Positions 17,845 to 27,561 are shown, counted from the first letter of the stretch. The stretch: 64,000 bases of DNA from Actinobacteria bacterium OV450 (GCA_001298555.1 LJCW01000120.1:19835-83834), one strand, 5' to 3'. The notes: generated by a model not told the origin, from the letters alone. A program made the numbers and translations.

Positions 17845-19409
17845 GGCTCGTCCCCGCCGTCCGGTTCCCGCCCGGCCCGCCGGTCCACGGTCCGTACGAC
17901 GAGGCGGGCGCCCTGGGCCGGCAGCCCGGCCAGCCCGGGGCCCGCGGGATCACGGACCGCCGCGACGGCGGGGGTGGCGGCCGCTCCCGGGGCGACAGCG
18001 GGGGCGGCCGCTCCGGAGGCCGGACCCGGACCGCAGGCGGAACGGGAAGCGGAAGCGGAAGCGGAAGGGGAAGCGGAGCCGGCCGGGATCACCTGGACGT
18101 CGTCGTCAGCGGTGACCACCGGGTGCCAGCCGTGCCGCCCGATGGAGGCGACCAGCGCGCGGACCATCACCGGATCGAAGTGCGCCCCCGCACACCGTTC
18201 CAGTTCGGCCAGCGCCACCGGCACCGGCCGGGCCCGGCTGTAGGAACGGGTCGAGGTCATCGCGTCGAAGGCGTCGGCCACCGCCACCACCCGGGCCGGC
18301 ACCGGGATCTGCTCGCCGGCCAGCCCGTACGGATAGCCGGAGCCGTCGACCCGCTCGTGGTGGTGCAGGATCGCGGACCGCGCCTCGCCCAGGAAGCCGA
18401 TGCCGCGCACCATCTCGTGCCCGTACTCGGGGTGCAGCTCGATCACCCGGCGCTCCTCCGGGGTCAGCGGGCCGTCCTTGCGCAGCAGCCGGGTGGGCAC
18501 GCCGATCTTGCCGACGTCGTGGAGGATCCCGGCGATGCGGACGACTTCCAGCCGGTCGGCGGGCATGCCCAGCTCGCGGGCGATCATCGCGGAGGCCTGG
18601 CCGACGCGCTCGCCGTGGCCGCGTGTGTAGCGGTCCTTGAGGTCGACGGCCTGGACGAGCGCCCGGATCGTGGCCTGGTGGGCGGCCCGCTCGCGGTGGT
18701 ACTGGGCGAAGACCCAGCAGGAGATGTACATCGGCAGCAGGACGAGCAGGGCGGCCGCGAGCCCGTATGGGCTGCGCCACATGACGGCCATCATCAGCCC
18801 GGCGAGACCGTGCACGCAGTGCGGGGCCAGGGCGCGGGTGAGCAGGCCGTCCCATGCCGTGCGGACGGGCCGGCGCTCGGCGGTGGCCAGGACGCCGCCT
18901 TCGAGGGCGGTCAGTGCGAGGCAGAAGGCTGCGGCCGCGGCCGCCGCGGGGAGCATCGCGTACGGGAGCTGCGCGAGGCCCGCCCCGGCGGATTCCTCGA
19001 CGGAGCCCGTGCCCGGCGCGGCAGACCCGCCCAGCAGCGCGAACGTCCAGCCGGCGGCCCAGGCGGCGACTGCCTGCTGCGCCGCGTGCCACACCCGGCG
19101 GACGAGGGCGGGCCGCTGGACGACCGCCTGGGCGAACCCGCCGGGCAGTGCGACCAGCGCGGCGGCGGCGGGCGGCAGCAGGAAGACCGCGGCGAGCACC
19201 ACGGGGAAGAAGGAGCCGATGCCCTCGGGCACCCGGCCGCCCGGCAGCGGGCAGGCCCTGACCAGTTCGCAGCCGAGGTAGAGCAGGGCGAGCAGCCCGA
19301 CGGCGCGCCAGGGGGTGCCGGGATCGGCGAGGGCCGGGGCGGTGCAGGCCGATGCCGCGAGGACGGCGCCCAGGATGTATCCGCGCGCCGCCGGAGGAAG
19401 TACCCGCAT
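17841..19409 (-). CDS. Membrane-bound HD-GYP domain phosphohydrolase
   Basis: 522 aa from ATG 19409 with GGGGAGGAGAGCGCC in front. The N-terminal 250 residues contain several hydrophobic segments (MASE-like). The HD-GYP domain follows: HGERVGQASAMIARELG, ILHDVGKIGVP, HPEYGHEMV, HHERVDGSGYPYGL and VADAFDAMTSTRSY. HD-GYP enzymes usually hydrolyse cyclic dinucleotides such as c-di-GMP; the substrate here is not determined. The C-terminal 70 residues are an Ala/Ser/Pro-rich tail encoded partly by GGAAGC hexamer repeats near 18043-18077. It is translationally coupled to the HD-only gene downstream. Confidence 0.87.
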   Translation of the reverse strand: MRVLPPAARGYILGAVLAASACTAPALADPGTPWRAVGLLALLYLGCELVRACPLPGGRVPEGIGSFFPVVLAAVFLLPPAAAALVALPGGFAQAVVQRPALVRRVWHAAQQAVAAWAAGWTFALLGGSAAPGTGSVEESAGAGLAQLPYAMLPAAAAAAAFCLALTALEGGVLATAERRPVRTAWDGLLTRALAPHCVHGLAGLMMAVMWRSPYGLAAALLVLLPMYISCWVFAQYHRERAAHQATIRALVQAVDLKDRYTRGHGERVGQASAMIARELGMPADRLEVVRIAGILHDVGKIGVPTRLLRKDGPLTPEERRVIELHPEYGHEMVRGIGFLGEARSAILHHHERVDGSGYPYGLAGEQIPVPARVVAVADAFDAMTSTRSYSRARPVPVALAELERCAGAHFDPVMVRALVASIGRHGWHPVVTADDDVQVIPAGSASPSASASASRSACGPGPASGAAAPAVAPGAAATPAVAAVRDPAGPGLAGLPAQGARLVVRTVDRRAGREPDGGDEP

Positions 19410-19584
19410 GGCGCTCTCCTCCCCTGTGCGGTGCACATCCGGCGCCGCATCGCACCGGCACCGTTTGGGGAGAATAGGTGGGGCCCCTTGTGCAGCGGGC
19501 CACATTTTCGTATTGCGCCGTACGGGCGCCCCCGGATTAGCACCTTCGGGTGAACGAAGTGGGCTTCCAGGGGCGGTTGTTCGA

Positions 19585-19887
19585 TCAGCCGGTGGCGGGG
19601 TCCGCGGTCACGTCGTGATCGGGGACGGCCTGGCCGGAACGGATCAGCTCGATCCGTCCCATGACCTTCGAGCGCAGGTCGGTCGGCACGTCGTCCGAAC
19701 CGCAGCAGCGCTTCACCAGCTTCTTGACGGCCTGCTCAAGGCCGTACTTCTCCAGGCAGGGATTGCACTCGCCGAAGTGTGTCTCGAACTTCGTGCAATC
19801 GCTGTCCGGCATCTCGTGGTCCAGGAACTCGTACAGGTGGTCCAGGACCTCGGAGCACTCCGTCTCGTGCGGCTCTCCGCAGCTCAT
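19585..19887 (-). CDS. rsrA: Zinc-binding anti-sigma factor RsrA
   Basis: 100 aa. A ZAS-family redox-sensitive anti-sigma factor that binds SigR when reduced and releases it on disulphide stress. All residues known for RsrA are at the expected places: Cys3, Cys11, Cys31, His37, Cys41, Cys44, Cys61 and Cys62. H-x3-C-x2-C is visible as HFGECNPC. The ATG overlaps the sigR stop by 4 bp, giving coupled synthesis. Confidence 0.96.
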   Translation of the reverse strand: MSCGEPHETECSEVLDHLYEFLDHEMPDSDCTKFETHFGECNPCLEKYGLEQAVKKLVKRCCGSDDVPTDLRSKVMGRIELIRSGQAVPDHDVTADPATG

Positions 19888-20693
19888 GAGCCCGAGCCTT
19901 TCAGGTCGTTCGACTCTCCCGCGCCCGCGGGGACCAGCCCGCGCTCACGGGCATAGTCCTCCAGCATTCCGCGGAGTTGACGGCGGCCACGGTGCAGTCG
20001 CGACATGACCGTACCGATGGGTGTACCCATGATGTCCGCGATCTCCTTGTACGCAAAGCCCTCTACGTCTGCAAGATAGACCGCGATGCGGAACTCTTCC
20101 GGAATGGCCTGGAGGGCTTCCTTCACATCCGAATCGGGCAGGTGGTCGAGCGCCTGCGACTCGGCAGAACGCAGTCCCGTCGACATGTGCGACTCGGCGC
20201 GCGCCAGCTGCCAGTCCTCGATCTCCTCCGCCGCGCTGCGCTGCGGTTCACGCTGCTTCTTGCGGTAGGAGTTGATGAACGTGTTGGTCAGAATGCGGTA
20301 CAGCCACGCCTTGAGATTGGTGCCCTCGCGGAATTGGTGGAAGGACGCGTACGCCTTGGCATACGTCTCCTGGACCAGGTCCTCGGCGTCGGCCGGATTG
20401 CGCGTCATGCGCAGCGCGGCCGAGTACATCTGGTCGAGGTAGCCGAGGGCATCCCTCTCGAAGCGCGCATTGCGCTCCGGGGTCGTCTCCTCCGCGTGGC
20501 CTTCGTCGGTCCCAGCGACAGGACCCACCTCCTCCGACTGCGTGACGGCTCCGAAAGCGGACCCGCTCGAATCGGAGAATAGTCGACCATCCCGGCCCTC
20601 CGCCGCCTGAAGCGGGCCGCGCCTGGGCCCGGGCAGGACCGTCCAGTCCAGGCCTGCCGCCTGCGGACGGTGCTGGCTGATGACCTGGGTCAT
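19884..20693 (-). CDS. sigR: RNA polymerase sigma factor SigR (sigma-R, with sigma-R' extension)
   Basis: Group IV (ECF) sigma factor for the thiol-oxidative stress response. From ATG 20693, with GGAGGAGAGGGAGCGC before it, the product has 269 aa and corresponds to the unstable sigma-R' isoform. A GTG at 20528 behind GGAGGAG would give a 214-aa form, exactly 55 residues shorter, the same difference reported for S. coelicolor. Region 2 is seen in [19 protein letters not shown] and [14 protein letters not shown]. Region 4 is seen in [20 protein letters not shown] and [15 protein letters not shown]. It is co-transcribed with rsrA. Confidence 0.95.
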   Translation of the reverse strand: MTQVISQHRPQAAGLDWTVLPGPRRGPLQAAEGRDGRLFSDSSGSAFGAVTQSEEVGPVAGTDEGHAEETTPERNARFERDALGYLDQMYSAALRMTRNPADAEDLVQETYAKAYASFHQFREGTNLKAWLYRILTNTFINSYRKKQREPQRSAAEEIEDWQLARAESHMSTGLRSAESQALDHLPDSDVKEALQAIPEEFRIAVYLADVEGFAYKEIADIMGTPIGTVMSRLHRGRRQLRGMLEDYARERGLVPAGAGESNDLKGSGS

Positions 20694-20741
20694 GCGCTCC
20701 CTCTCCTCCGACGTGTTCCCGTACGTTCTGACATCCGGCAC

Positions 20742-20768
20742 AACAGAAGGGTCGGGCCGCGCATTCCC
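20742..20768 (-). promoter_or_regulatory. Sigma-R-dependent autoregulatory promoter (sigRp2-type)
   Basis: On the minus strand GGGAAT (20768-20763), exactly 18 bp, then GTT (20744-20742), a perfect match to the sigma-R consensus. Transcripts would start about 40 nt upstream of the sigma-R' ATG at 20693, so stress-induced mRNA encodes the long unstable isoform. Confidence 0.92.
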
Positions 20769-20879
20769 GGGCGGGGGCGGGGTTTCGGCCTCTGTCAGGT
20801 GGGCGCCGCAAAGTGATCGGAATCACTCGCCATTTCCAGCGGATTCCCGGATTCCGCACGCTGGGGCCCCGGGTGCCGG

Positions 20880-21536
20880 TCAGCGGGGAATACCGGTCAG
20901 CCAGGCGGCGACCGCCTCGGTGATGACCGTGAGCGTCTCGTCCTGGGTCGGACCGGCCTTCTTCGGCACGGCGAACCCGTGGTCGGCGTACGGGACCTCC
21001 ACCAGCTCGTACGGTCCCTGCGCAGCCGGCGGCGGGAACTCCTGCGGCCGCCCGAACGGGTCCCGGCCGCCCTGCACCACCAGAGTGGGCCGCCCGGCTC
21101 CGGTGAGCTCCGCCGCCCGGGACTTCTCGGGTCGCCCCGGCGGGTGCAGCGGGAACGCCAGGGCCAGCACCCCGGCCGCCCCGAGCTCGGCGGCGGTCCG
21201 GCAGGCCACCCGGGCCCCGGCGCTGCGTCCGCCCGCCACCACGGGCAGCCCGGGCTTCGCCAGGGCCGGCCACAGGGCCCGCCAGCCCTCGTCGAGCACC
21301 TTGGGCGCGGCCGCCACCTTCTTCCCGGCGACCCGCCACGGCTGCTCGACCAGCGCGACGGTGACCCCGTGCGCGGGCAGGGCGGCCGCCAGCGCCACGA
21401 GGTCGCGGGCCTCGATCCCGCCGCCGGCGCCGTGGCTCACGGCGAGGACGAGGCGGGCCGTACGGGCGGGGGCGGGGTGCCATGTGATGCGGGCCTCGCC
21501 CGCCGGGGTGTCGACGCTCTCGGTACGCGTGGTCAT
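20880..21536 (-). CDS. Alpha/beta-hydrolase family protein
   Basis: 218 aa from ATG 21536. A small alpha/beta-hydrolase of the KANL3/Tex30-like group: LVLAVSHGAGGG (oxyanion region), VVAGGRSAGARVACR (GxSxG-type nucleophile elbow as GRSAG), LVVQGGRDPFG (acid) and PYADHGFAVP (His). The substrate is unknown. It lies upstream of sigR in the same direction, with the sigma-R promoter in between. Confidence 0.85.
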   Translation of the reverse strand: MTTRTESVDTPAGEARITWHPAPARTARLVLAVSHGAGGGIEARDLVALAAALPAHGVTVALVEQPWRVAGKKVAAAPKVLDEGWRALWPALAKPGLPVVAGGRSAGARVACRTAAELGAAGVLALAFPLHPPGRPEKSRAAELTGAGRPTLVVQGGRDPFGRPQEFPPPAAQGPYELVEVPYADHGFAVPKKAGPTQDETLTVITEAVAAWLTGIPR

Positions 21537-21646
21537 GGCACCCATCCTGCCCGGGGCGGACGGTCCGGGCGGGCCGACATCCGCGCGAACACACGACCGC
21601 ACGGCCGACCGCACGACGCGCGACCGCACGACCTCGACCGCGCGGG

Positions 21647-22462
21647 TCAGAACAGCGTGCCCTCCTCCGGAGCGGCCAGCTCGTGGAGCAGCTCCGGACC
21701 GTTGTTGCGGACGTTGCTCACGGCGGTGGAGACCGGGTACGCGCGCATCAGGCCGCCCGGCGGCGGTGCGAGCAGGGCCTGGAGTTCGTCGGGGTCCGTC
21801 CGGGCCGGGTCCAGCCAGGCGTCCCAGCGGTCCGGGGTCAGCATGAGCGGCATCCGCGGGTGGATCTCGGCGAGCGAGGCCGGCCCCTCGGCGGGGGCCA
21901 CCCCCAGCGGCCCGGTCTCGGCCTCGGCGGTGATCACCGAGCAGGTGGCCCACCAGGCCTGCGGGTGGTCGCCGGGCAGGGCCGGGTCGCGCCAGAACTC
22001 GTATATCCCGGCCATGGCGAAGACGGAGCCGTCGGCGGGGAGCACGAAGTACGGCTGTTTGCGGGCCCGCTTCCTCCTGCCCTCGACCTCCAGCTGCCGC
22101 TCGTCGTGGGCGGTGACCCACTCGTAGTAGCCGTCGGCGGGGACGATGCAGCGCCGCTGCGCGAAGGGGCGGCGGAAGGACGGCTTCTCGGCCAGCGTCT
22201 CCGACCGGGCGTTGATCATCCGGGCGGCGCCCTCGGGGCTCTTGGCCCAGGAGGGGACGAGGCCCCACTTCACGACGCGCAGCTGACGAACCGGACGGGG
22301 GTCCGCCGCGTCTTTCACGGGACGGTCGAGGACGACGTGGACCTCCTTCGTCGGGGCCACGTTCCAGTCGGGTGCCAGGGTCTCCTCGGGCTCCCACCGC
22401 TCGACGCCGAAGGCCTCCGCCAGGTCCTCGGGCTTACGACTCGCTGCATACCGTCCGCACAT
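21647..22462 (-). CDS. SOS response-associated peptidase (SRAP, YedK/HMCES family)
   Basis: 271 aa. The start is fixed at ATG 22462 because the catalytic Cys must be residue 2 (MCGRYAAS) and become N-terminal after Met removal. SRAP proteins form a thiazolidine crosslink with abasic sites in single-stranded DNA. Also seen: [29 protein letters not shown] (catalytic Glu) and HPRMPLML (catalytic His). The protein shields abasic sites at replication forks. Confidence 0.93.
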   Translation of the reverse strand: MCGRYAASRKPEDLAEAFGVERWEPEETLAPDWNVAPTKEVHVVLDRPVKDAADPRPVRQLRVVKWGLVPSWAKSPEGAARMINARSETLAEKPSFRRPFAQRRCIVPADGYYEWVTAHDERQLEVEGRRKRARKQPYFVLPADGSVFAMAGIYEFWRDPALPGDHPQAWWATCSVITAEAETGPLGVAPAEGPASLAEIHPRMPLMLTPDRWDAWLDPARTDPDELQALLAPPPGGLMRAYPVSTAVSNVRNNGPELLHELAAPEEGTLF

Positions 22463-22515
22463 GGCTGCCACACTGCCATCCCAGCCACCCGCCACCGCAA
22501 GGAGTCCGCCACTCT

Positions 22516-23229
22516 ATGGACAGCACGACGACCGCCGGCATATGGGACCGGCTCACCGGCCTGCAGACCCCGCCGGCCCTGTGGCTGGTGATCGCGACGG
22601 GCCTGGCCGCGCTGACCACCGTGGGGGTGCGCCCGCTGTGGCGGGTCTCCCGCAACGCCGTGACCATCGCCCACGAGGGCGGCCACGGGCTGATCGCCCT
22701 GCTCACCGGCCGGCGGCTCGACGGGATCCGGCTGCACACCGACACCAGCGGCGTCACCGTCAGCTGGGGCAAGCCCACCGGGCTCGGCATGATCCTGACG
22801 GCCGCGGCCGGGTACACGGCGCCCCCGCTGCTCGGGCTCGGCGGGGCCGCGCTGCTGTCGGCCCACCGGATCACGCTGCTGCTGTGGGCGGCCACGGTGC
22901 TGCTGCTGGCGATGCTGGTGATGGTCCGCAACGCCTACGGCGCCCTGACGGTGGTGCTGACCGGCGGCACGTTCGTCCTGGTCTCCTGGTTCGCGTCGGC
23001 CGAGGTCCAGGCCGTCTTCGCGTACCTGGTGGTGTGGTTCCTGCTGCTGGGCGGGGTGCGGCCGGTCTTCGAGCTGGGCGCCAAGCGCCGGGGCGGCGGG
23101 GCGCCGGATTCCGACGCGGACCAGCTGGGGCGGCTCACTCACGTCCACCCGGTGGCCTGGCTGCTCCTCTTCCACGCCGTCGCGCTGTGCTCGCTCATCG
23201 GCGGCGGGCGCTGGCTTCTCAACCTCTGA
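22516..23229 (+). CDS. M50-family membrane metalloprotease-like protein
   Basis: 237 aa with about six hydrophobic segments. The zinc motif HExxH is present as [13 protein letters not shown] near residue 50. The family (peptidase M50B-like) includes site-2-type proteases that cut within membranes; the usual second motif (NxxPxxxxDG) is not evident here. AAGGAG at 22499-22504 precedes ATG 22516 by 11 nt. Divergent from the SRAP gene and 65 bp before aroA. The substrate is unknown. Confidence 0.85.
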   Translation: MDSTTTAGIWDRLTGLQTPPALWLVIATGLAALTTVGVRPLWRVSRNAVTIAHEGGHGLIALLTGRRLDGIRLHTDTSGVTVSWGKPTGLGMILTAAAGYTAPPLLGLGGAALLSAHRITLLLWAATVLLLAMLVMVRNAYGALTVVLTGGTFVLVSWFASAEVQAVFAYLVVWFLLLGGVRPVFELGAKRRGGGAPDSDADQLGRLTHVHPVAWLLLFHAVALCSLIGGGRWLLNL

Positions 23230-23294
23230 GACCGATCCCCCGGCGGCGGCGCGATCAAGATCTGGGCCCGGGGGGAGCCACTAAAGTGGGGGCC

Positions 23295-24644
23295 ATGACC
23301 GAGACCCCCGCGCTCCCCGCCCTCTGGCCCGCCCCGCTCGCCGACGGCACCGTCCACGCCACCGTCACCGTGCCGGGGTCGAAGTCGGTCACCAACCGCG
23401 CCCTCGTCCTCGCCGCGCTCGCCGCCGAGCGGGGCTGGGTGCGCCGCCCGCTGCGCTCGCGCGACTCCCGGCTGATGGCGGACGCGCTGCGCGCGCTCGG
23501 CGTCGGGATCGAGGAGACCGCCTCCTCCAGCTCGGGTGACGGCGCCGGCGGCGAGGCGTGGCGGATCATCCCCGCCGCCCTGCACGGCCCGGCCACCGTC
23601 GACGTCGGCAACGCGGGCACGGTCATGCGCTTCCTGCCGCCCGTCGCCACCCTGGCCGCCGGCGACATCCGCTTCGACGGCGACCCGCGCTCCTACGAGC
23701 GCCCGCTCGGCCAGGTCATCAGCGCCCTGCGCACCCTCGGCGCCCGGATCGACGACGACGGCCGGGGCGCGCTGCCGCTGACCGTCCAGGGCGGCGGGGC
23801 GCTGGAGGGCGGTGTCGTCGAGATCGACGCCTCGAACTCCTCGCAGTTCGTCTCGGCCCTGCTGCTGTCCGCGCCGCGCTTCAACCAGGGCGTCGAGGTC
23901 CGGCACGTGGGCACCACCCTGCCGTCGATGCCGCACATCCGGATGACGGTGGAGATGCTGCGCGCGGCGGGCGCCCGGGTCGACACCCCCGAGGCGGGCG
24001 GCGAGCCGAACGTGTGGCGGGTCGCGCCGAGCGCGCTGCTGGGCCGCGACATGGTGGTGGAGCCGGACCTGTCGAACGCGCAGCCGTTCATGGCGGCGGC
24101 CCTGATCACCGGCGGCACGGTCACGATCCCGGACTGGCCGCGCCGCACCACCCAGCCCGGCGACGAGCTGCGCCGCATCTTCACGGAGATGGGCGGCTCC
24201 TGCGAGCTGACCGACGCGGGCCTGGTCTTCACCGGCAGCGGCAAGATCCACGGCATCGACGTGGACCTGGGCGAGGTCGGCGAGCTCACCCCCGGCATCG
24301 CGGCCGTCGCCGCGCTGGCCGACTCCCCGTCCACCCTGCGCGGGGTGGCCCACCTGCGCCTGCACGAGACGGACCGGCTGGCGGCGCTGACCGCGGAGAT
24401 CAACGGGCTCGGCGGCGATGTCACCGAGACCGCCGACGGCCTGCACATCCGCCCGCGCCCGCTGCACGGCGGCGTGTTCCACACCTACGACGACCACCGG
24501 ATGGCCACCGCGGGCGCGGTGATCGGCCTGGCGGTGGAGGGCGTGCAGATCGAGAACGTGGCGACGACCGCGAAGACCCTGCCGGACTTCCCGAGGATGT
24601 GGACCGGGATGCTCGGCGAGACCGCGCGGGTAGCGGGAGCGTAG
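23295..24644 (+). CDS. aroA: 3-phosphoshikimate 1-carboxyvinyltransferase (EPSP synthase)
   Basis: 449 aa. Sixth step of the shikimate pathway, PEP plus shikimate-3-phosphate to EPSP. Conserved segments: [59 protein letters not shown] and [18 protein letters not shown]. Followed after 8 bp by rsgA; in Streptomyces the two usually form one transcript. Confidence 0.96.
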   Translation: MTETPALPALWPAPLADGTVHATVTVPGSKSVTNRALVLAALAAERGWVRRPLRSRDSRLMADALRALGVGIEETASSSSGDGAGGEAWRIIPAALHGPATVDVGNAGTVMRFLPPVATLAAGDIRFDGDPRSYERPLGQVISALRTLGARIDDDGRGALPLTVQGGGALEGGVVEIDASNSSQFVSALLLSAPRFNQGVEVRHVGTTLPSMPHIRMTVEMLRAAGARVDTPEAGGEPNVWRVAPSALLGRDMVVEPDLSNAQPFMAAALITGGTVTIPDWPRRTTQPGDELRRIFTEMGGSCELTDAGLVFTGSGKIHGIDVDLGEVGELTPGIAAVAALADSPSTLRGVAHLRLHETDRLAALTAEINGLGGDVTETADGLHIRPRPLHGGVFHTYDDHRMATAGAVIGLAVEGVQIENVATTAKTLPDFPRMWTGMLGETARVAGA

Positions 24645-24652
24645 GGCCCGTC

Positions 24653-25663
24653 ATGCGCAGGTACGGCAAGCACACCGACGAGGACGACATCCGCCAGCGG
24701 CCCAACCCCAAGGGCAACCGGCCCCGGACCACCATCCGGCCCAAGCACGAGGACGCGGCCGAGGGCTTCGTCCTGACCGTCGACCGCGGGCGGCTGACGT
24801 GCCTGGTCGACGGCCGCACGATCCACGCGATGAAGGCCCGCGAACTGGGCCGCAAGGCCGCGGTGGTCGGCGACCGGGTCTGGATCGTCGGCGACCTGAC
24901 CGGGAAGAAGGACACCCTCGCGCGGATCGTGCGGATCGAGGAGCGCAAGTCGGTCCTGCGGCGGACCGCGGACGACGACGACCCGTACGAGCGGGTGGTC
25001 GTCGCCAACGCGGACCAGCTGGCGATCGTCACGGCGCTGGCCGACCCGGAGCCCCGGCCGCGGATGATCGACCGCTGCCTGGTGGCGGCGTACGACGCGG
25101 GGCTGGAGCCGCTGCTGGTGCTCACGAAGTCGGACCTGACCTCCGCGGACAAGATCCTGGAGATCTACTCCACGTTCGGCCTGAACTACGTGGTGACCAA
25201 TCGCGAGGAGCTGGCGAACGGGGACGCCGCCGACCGGGTGCGCGAGCGCCTGGCCGGCCGGATCACGGCCTTCGTCGGCCACTCGGGCGTCGGCAAGACC
25301 ACTCTCGTGAACTCGCTGGTCGCCGAGGGCCGGCAACGCGCCACCGGGCACGTCAACGCGGTGACCGGCCGAGGCCGGCACACCACCACCTCCGCGCTCG
25401 CGCTGCCCCTGCCGGACGGCGACGGCTGGGTCATCGACACCCCGGGCGTGCGCTCCTTCGGCCTGCACCACGTGGATCCGTCCCGGGTGATCCTGGCCTT
25501 CCCGGACCTGGTTCCCGGTACGGAGGACTGCCCGCGGGCCTGCAGCCACGACGAGAAGGACTGCGCCCTCGACAGGTGGGTGGAGGACGGCCACGCGGAT
25601 CCGGCGCGGCTGTACTCGCTGCGGCGGCTGCTCGAGACCCGCGAACGCCGCGAAGGCGACTGA
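24653..25663 (+). CDS. rsgA: Ribosome small subunit-dependent GTPase RsgA
   Basis: 336 aa, circularly permuted GTPase that assists 30S maturation. An N-terminal OB fold is followed by LTKSDL (G4), GHSGVGKTTLVNSLV (G1), GRGRHTTTSAL (G2) and IDTPGVRSFGLHH (G3). The C-terminal zinc site is CPRACSHDEKDCAL. The basic N-terminal stretch RQRPNPKGNRPRTT is typical of the actinobacterial form. Confidence 0.95.
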   Translation: MRRYGKHTDEDDIRQRPNPKGNRPRTTIRPKHEDAAEGFVLTVDRGRLTCLVDGRTIHAMKARELGRKAAVVGDRVWIVGDLTGKKDTLARIVRIEERKSVLRRTADDDDPYERVVVANADQLAIVTALADPEPRPRMIDRCLVAAYDAGLEPLLVLTKSDLTSADKILEIYSTFGLNYVVTNREELANGDAADRVRERLAGRITAFVGHSGVGKTTLVNSLVAEGRQRATGHVNAVTGRGRHTTTSALALPLPDGDGWVIDTPGVRSFGLHHVDPSRVILAFPDLVPGTEDCPRACSHDEKDCALDRWVEDGHADPARLYSLRRLLETRERREGD

Positions 25664-25718
25664 TCGACCGGGGGGGGTTTGCCGGGTGCCGCGTCTGGTA
25701 AATGCATAATCGCACCAC

Positions 25719-25733
25719 GTGACACGACGTCAC
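25719..25733. promoter_or_regulatory. Palindrome upstream of the SMR exporter gene
   Basis: GTGAC-ACGAC-GTCAC, a perfect 5-bp inverted repeat with 5-bp spacer, lies 22 bp before the SMR start and 8 bp after a -10-like CATAAT (25705-25710). The position suits a repressor operator, possibly for the TetR regulator encoded downstream. This is inference from placement only. Confidence 0.4.
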
Positions 25734-25755
25734 CTGACGCGGGGAGGCATGCGCC

Positions 25756-26079
25756 ATGGCGTGGCTGCTGGTGGTCGTCGCGGGGATCCTGGAGACCGGT
25801 TTCGCGGTCTGCCTCAAGCTGTCCCACGGATTCACCCGGCTGTGGCCGACCATCGCCTTCGCCTGCTTCGCCCTGGGCAGCTTCGGCCTGCTGACGCTGG
25901 CACTGAAGAAACTGGACGTGGGTCCCGCCTACGCGGTGTGGACGGGCATCGGGGCCGCCGGAACGGCCATCTACGGCATGGTCTTCCTCGGCGACCTGGT
26001 CTCGACCCTCAAACTCGTCTCGATCACGCTGGTCATCCTGGGCGTCATCGGTCTCCAGCTGTCAGGTTCGGCTCACTGA
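25756..26079 (+). CDS. Small multidrug resistance transporter, SugE/Gdx type
   Basis: 107 aa, four membrane helices. The essential Glu is at residue 13 in AGILETGFAV, and the subtype signature AYAVWTGIGAAGT matches SugE/Gdx guanidinium or quaternary-amine exporters rather than EmrE. GGGGAGG precedes the start. I found no recognisable guanidine riboswitch in the 92-bp leader. Its last 35 bp overlap the convergent TetR gene. Confidence 0.92.
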   Translation: MAWLLVVVAGILETGFAVCLKLSHGFTRLWPTIAFACFALGSFGLLTLALKKLDVGPAYAVWTGIGAAGTAIYGMVFLGDLVSTLKLVSITLVILGVIGLQLSGSAH

Positions 26080-26617
26080 GCAGGCGCAGCAGCCGCATCA
26101 GTTCACCGAGGCCCGGCTCCTCGCCCGGGGCTATCACGTACGACAGGGCGAGGCGCACGGCGAGTTCGCACCGCTGCGCCCCCTCCCCCGGGGTGAGCGT
26201 GGCCGAGGCCCGGTCGCGGACGGCCCGGGCCAGTTCCCCGGGGCCGGGGGCCGGTACCCCGGGGCGCACCCCCTGCCCGGGCGGCATCGGTAAGTTCCCG
26301 TCCCAGCACCCGGTCAGCAGGGCCCGTACGAGGGGACGCGCACGGGCCGCCCGTACGGTCCACTCCGCGACCGAGGCGAGGCGCTCCGTCGCCCCGCCCG
26401 GGGAGCGCAGCACCCGGTCCACCCCTTCGAGGTACCAGTCGGCCTCGCGGCGCACCAGGGCCCGGCCGAGGCCGGCCTTGCCGCCGAACTCGTTGTAGAG
26501 GGTCTGCCGGGACACCCCGGCGGTGGCGGCCACGTCGACCATCCGCACGGAGGGCCAGGGGCGCGCCAGGAGCGCCGCCCCGGCCGCCTCCAGCAAGGAC
26601 TCCCGGGCTGCCGGCAT
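26045..26617 (-). CDS. TetR-family transcriptional regulator
   Basis: 190 aa from ATG 26617, with GGGGAGG just upstream; an earlier in-frame start at 26707 lacks one. The N-terminal helix-turn-helix is VRMVDVAATAGVSRQTLYNE. The C-terminal ligand domain is not assignable. It is convergent with, and overlaps by 35 bp, the SMR exporter gene, so control of that exporter is plausible but unproven. Confidence 0.88.
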   Translation of the reverse strand: MPAARESLLEAAGAALLARPWPSVRMVDVAATAGVSRQTLYNEFGGKAGLGRALVRREADWYLEGVDRVLRSPGGATERLASVAEWTVRAARARPLVRALLTGCWDGNLPMPPGQGVRPGVPAPGPGELARAVRDRASATLTPGEGAQRCELAVRLALSYVIAPGEEPGLGELMRLLRLLSEPNLTAGDR

Positions 26618-26754
26618 GCGCGCCTCCCCGCTCGACTTCCCCGCTCGGCCGTTCCCGCCAGAGTTGACGGACCGGCAGATCCTGTCAAGGGCGCCTGCCG
26701 GCCGCACCGTGGACGCCGTTCGCCGGGTCCGGGGAGTCCCGATACTGTTCGGCC

Positions 26755-27561
26755 ATGCCCGAGTATGACGATGACCTGCGCCTTGCCCTCGAACTCGCCG
26801 ACGCGGCCGACACCGCGACGATGCAGCGGTTCCGCGCCCTCGACCTGAAGGTCGAGACGAAGCCGGACATGACGCCGGTGAGCGAGGCGGACAAGGCGGC
26901 GGAGGAGGTCGTGCGCGCCGGGATCGAGGCCGCGCGGCCCGACGACGCCGTCCTGGGCGAGGAGTACGGGCTCGAGGGCAGCGGCCCGCGCCGCTGGGTC
27001 GTGGACCCGATCGACGGCACGAAGAACTACGTGCGCGGGGTACCCGTCTGGGCGACGCTGATCTCGCTGATGGAGGAGGGCTCCGACGGGGTCTTCCGGC
27101 CCGTGGTCGGCGTGGTCTCGGCGCCGGCGCTGGGCCGCCGCTGGTGGGCGGCGCAGGGCGGGGGCGCGTACGCCGGCGGTGCGCTGGGCGGTGCCCCCGT
27201 ACCGCTCGGCGTCTCGAAGGTGGCCGCCCTGGGTGACGCCTCCTTCGCGTACTCCTCGCTGAGCGGCTGGGAGGAGCAGGGCCGCCTCGCCGGGTTCCTG
27301 GACCTGACCCGGCAGTGCTGGCGCACCCGCGGTTACGGTGACTTCTGGCCGTACATGATGGTCGCGGAGGGCTCGCTGGACCTGTGCGCGGAGCCGGAGC
27401 TGAACCTGTGGGACATGGCGGCCATCGCGGTCGTGGTCCAGGAGGCGGGGGGCCGGTTCACCAGCCTGGACGGCGCGGAGGGCGTACACGGCGGGAACGC
27501 GGCCGCCTCGAACGGGCTGTTGCACGAGGAGATGCTGGGGTATCTGCGCCCGCGCGCCTGA
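26755..27561 (+). CDS. hisN: Histidinol-phosphatase, inositol-monophosphatase family
   Basis: 268 aa. Dephosphorylates histidinol phosphate in histidine synthesis. IMPase motifs: LGEEYG, WVVDPIDGTKNYVRG (metal-binding D-x-x-D-G-T) and LNLWDMAA. The name hisN is given to the S. coelicolor orthologue in this neighbourhood; other IMPase substrates cannot be excluded from sequence alone. Confidence 0.9.
   Translation: MPEYDDDLRLALELADAADTATMQRFRALDLKVETKPDMTPVSEADKAAEEVVRAGIEAARPDDAVLGEEYGLEGSGPRRWVVDPIDGTKNYVRGVPVWATLISLMEEGSDGVFRPVVGVVSAPALGRRWWAAQGGGAYAGGALGGAPVPLGVSKVAALGDASFAYSSLSGWEEQGRLAGFLDLTRQCWRTRGYGDFWPYMMVAEGSLDLCAEPELNLWDMAAIAVVVQEAGGRFTSLDGAEGVHGGNAAASNGLLHEEMLGYLRPRA

Noticed and set aside
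20828..20860. Second sigma-R-like GGGAAT upstream of sigR
   Set aside because: The triplet 18 bp downstream is GAT; the perfect site at 20742-20768 explains autoregulation better.
25664..25755. Guanidine riboswitch in front of the Gdx/SugE-type exporter
   Set aside because: No ykkC, mini-ykkC or ykkC-III consensus elements could be recognised in the 92-bp leader.
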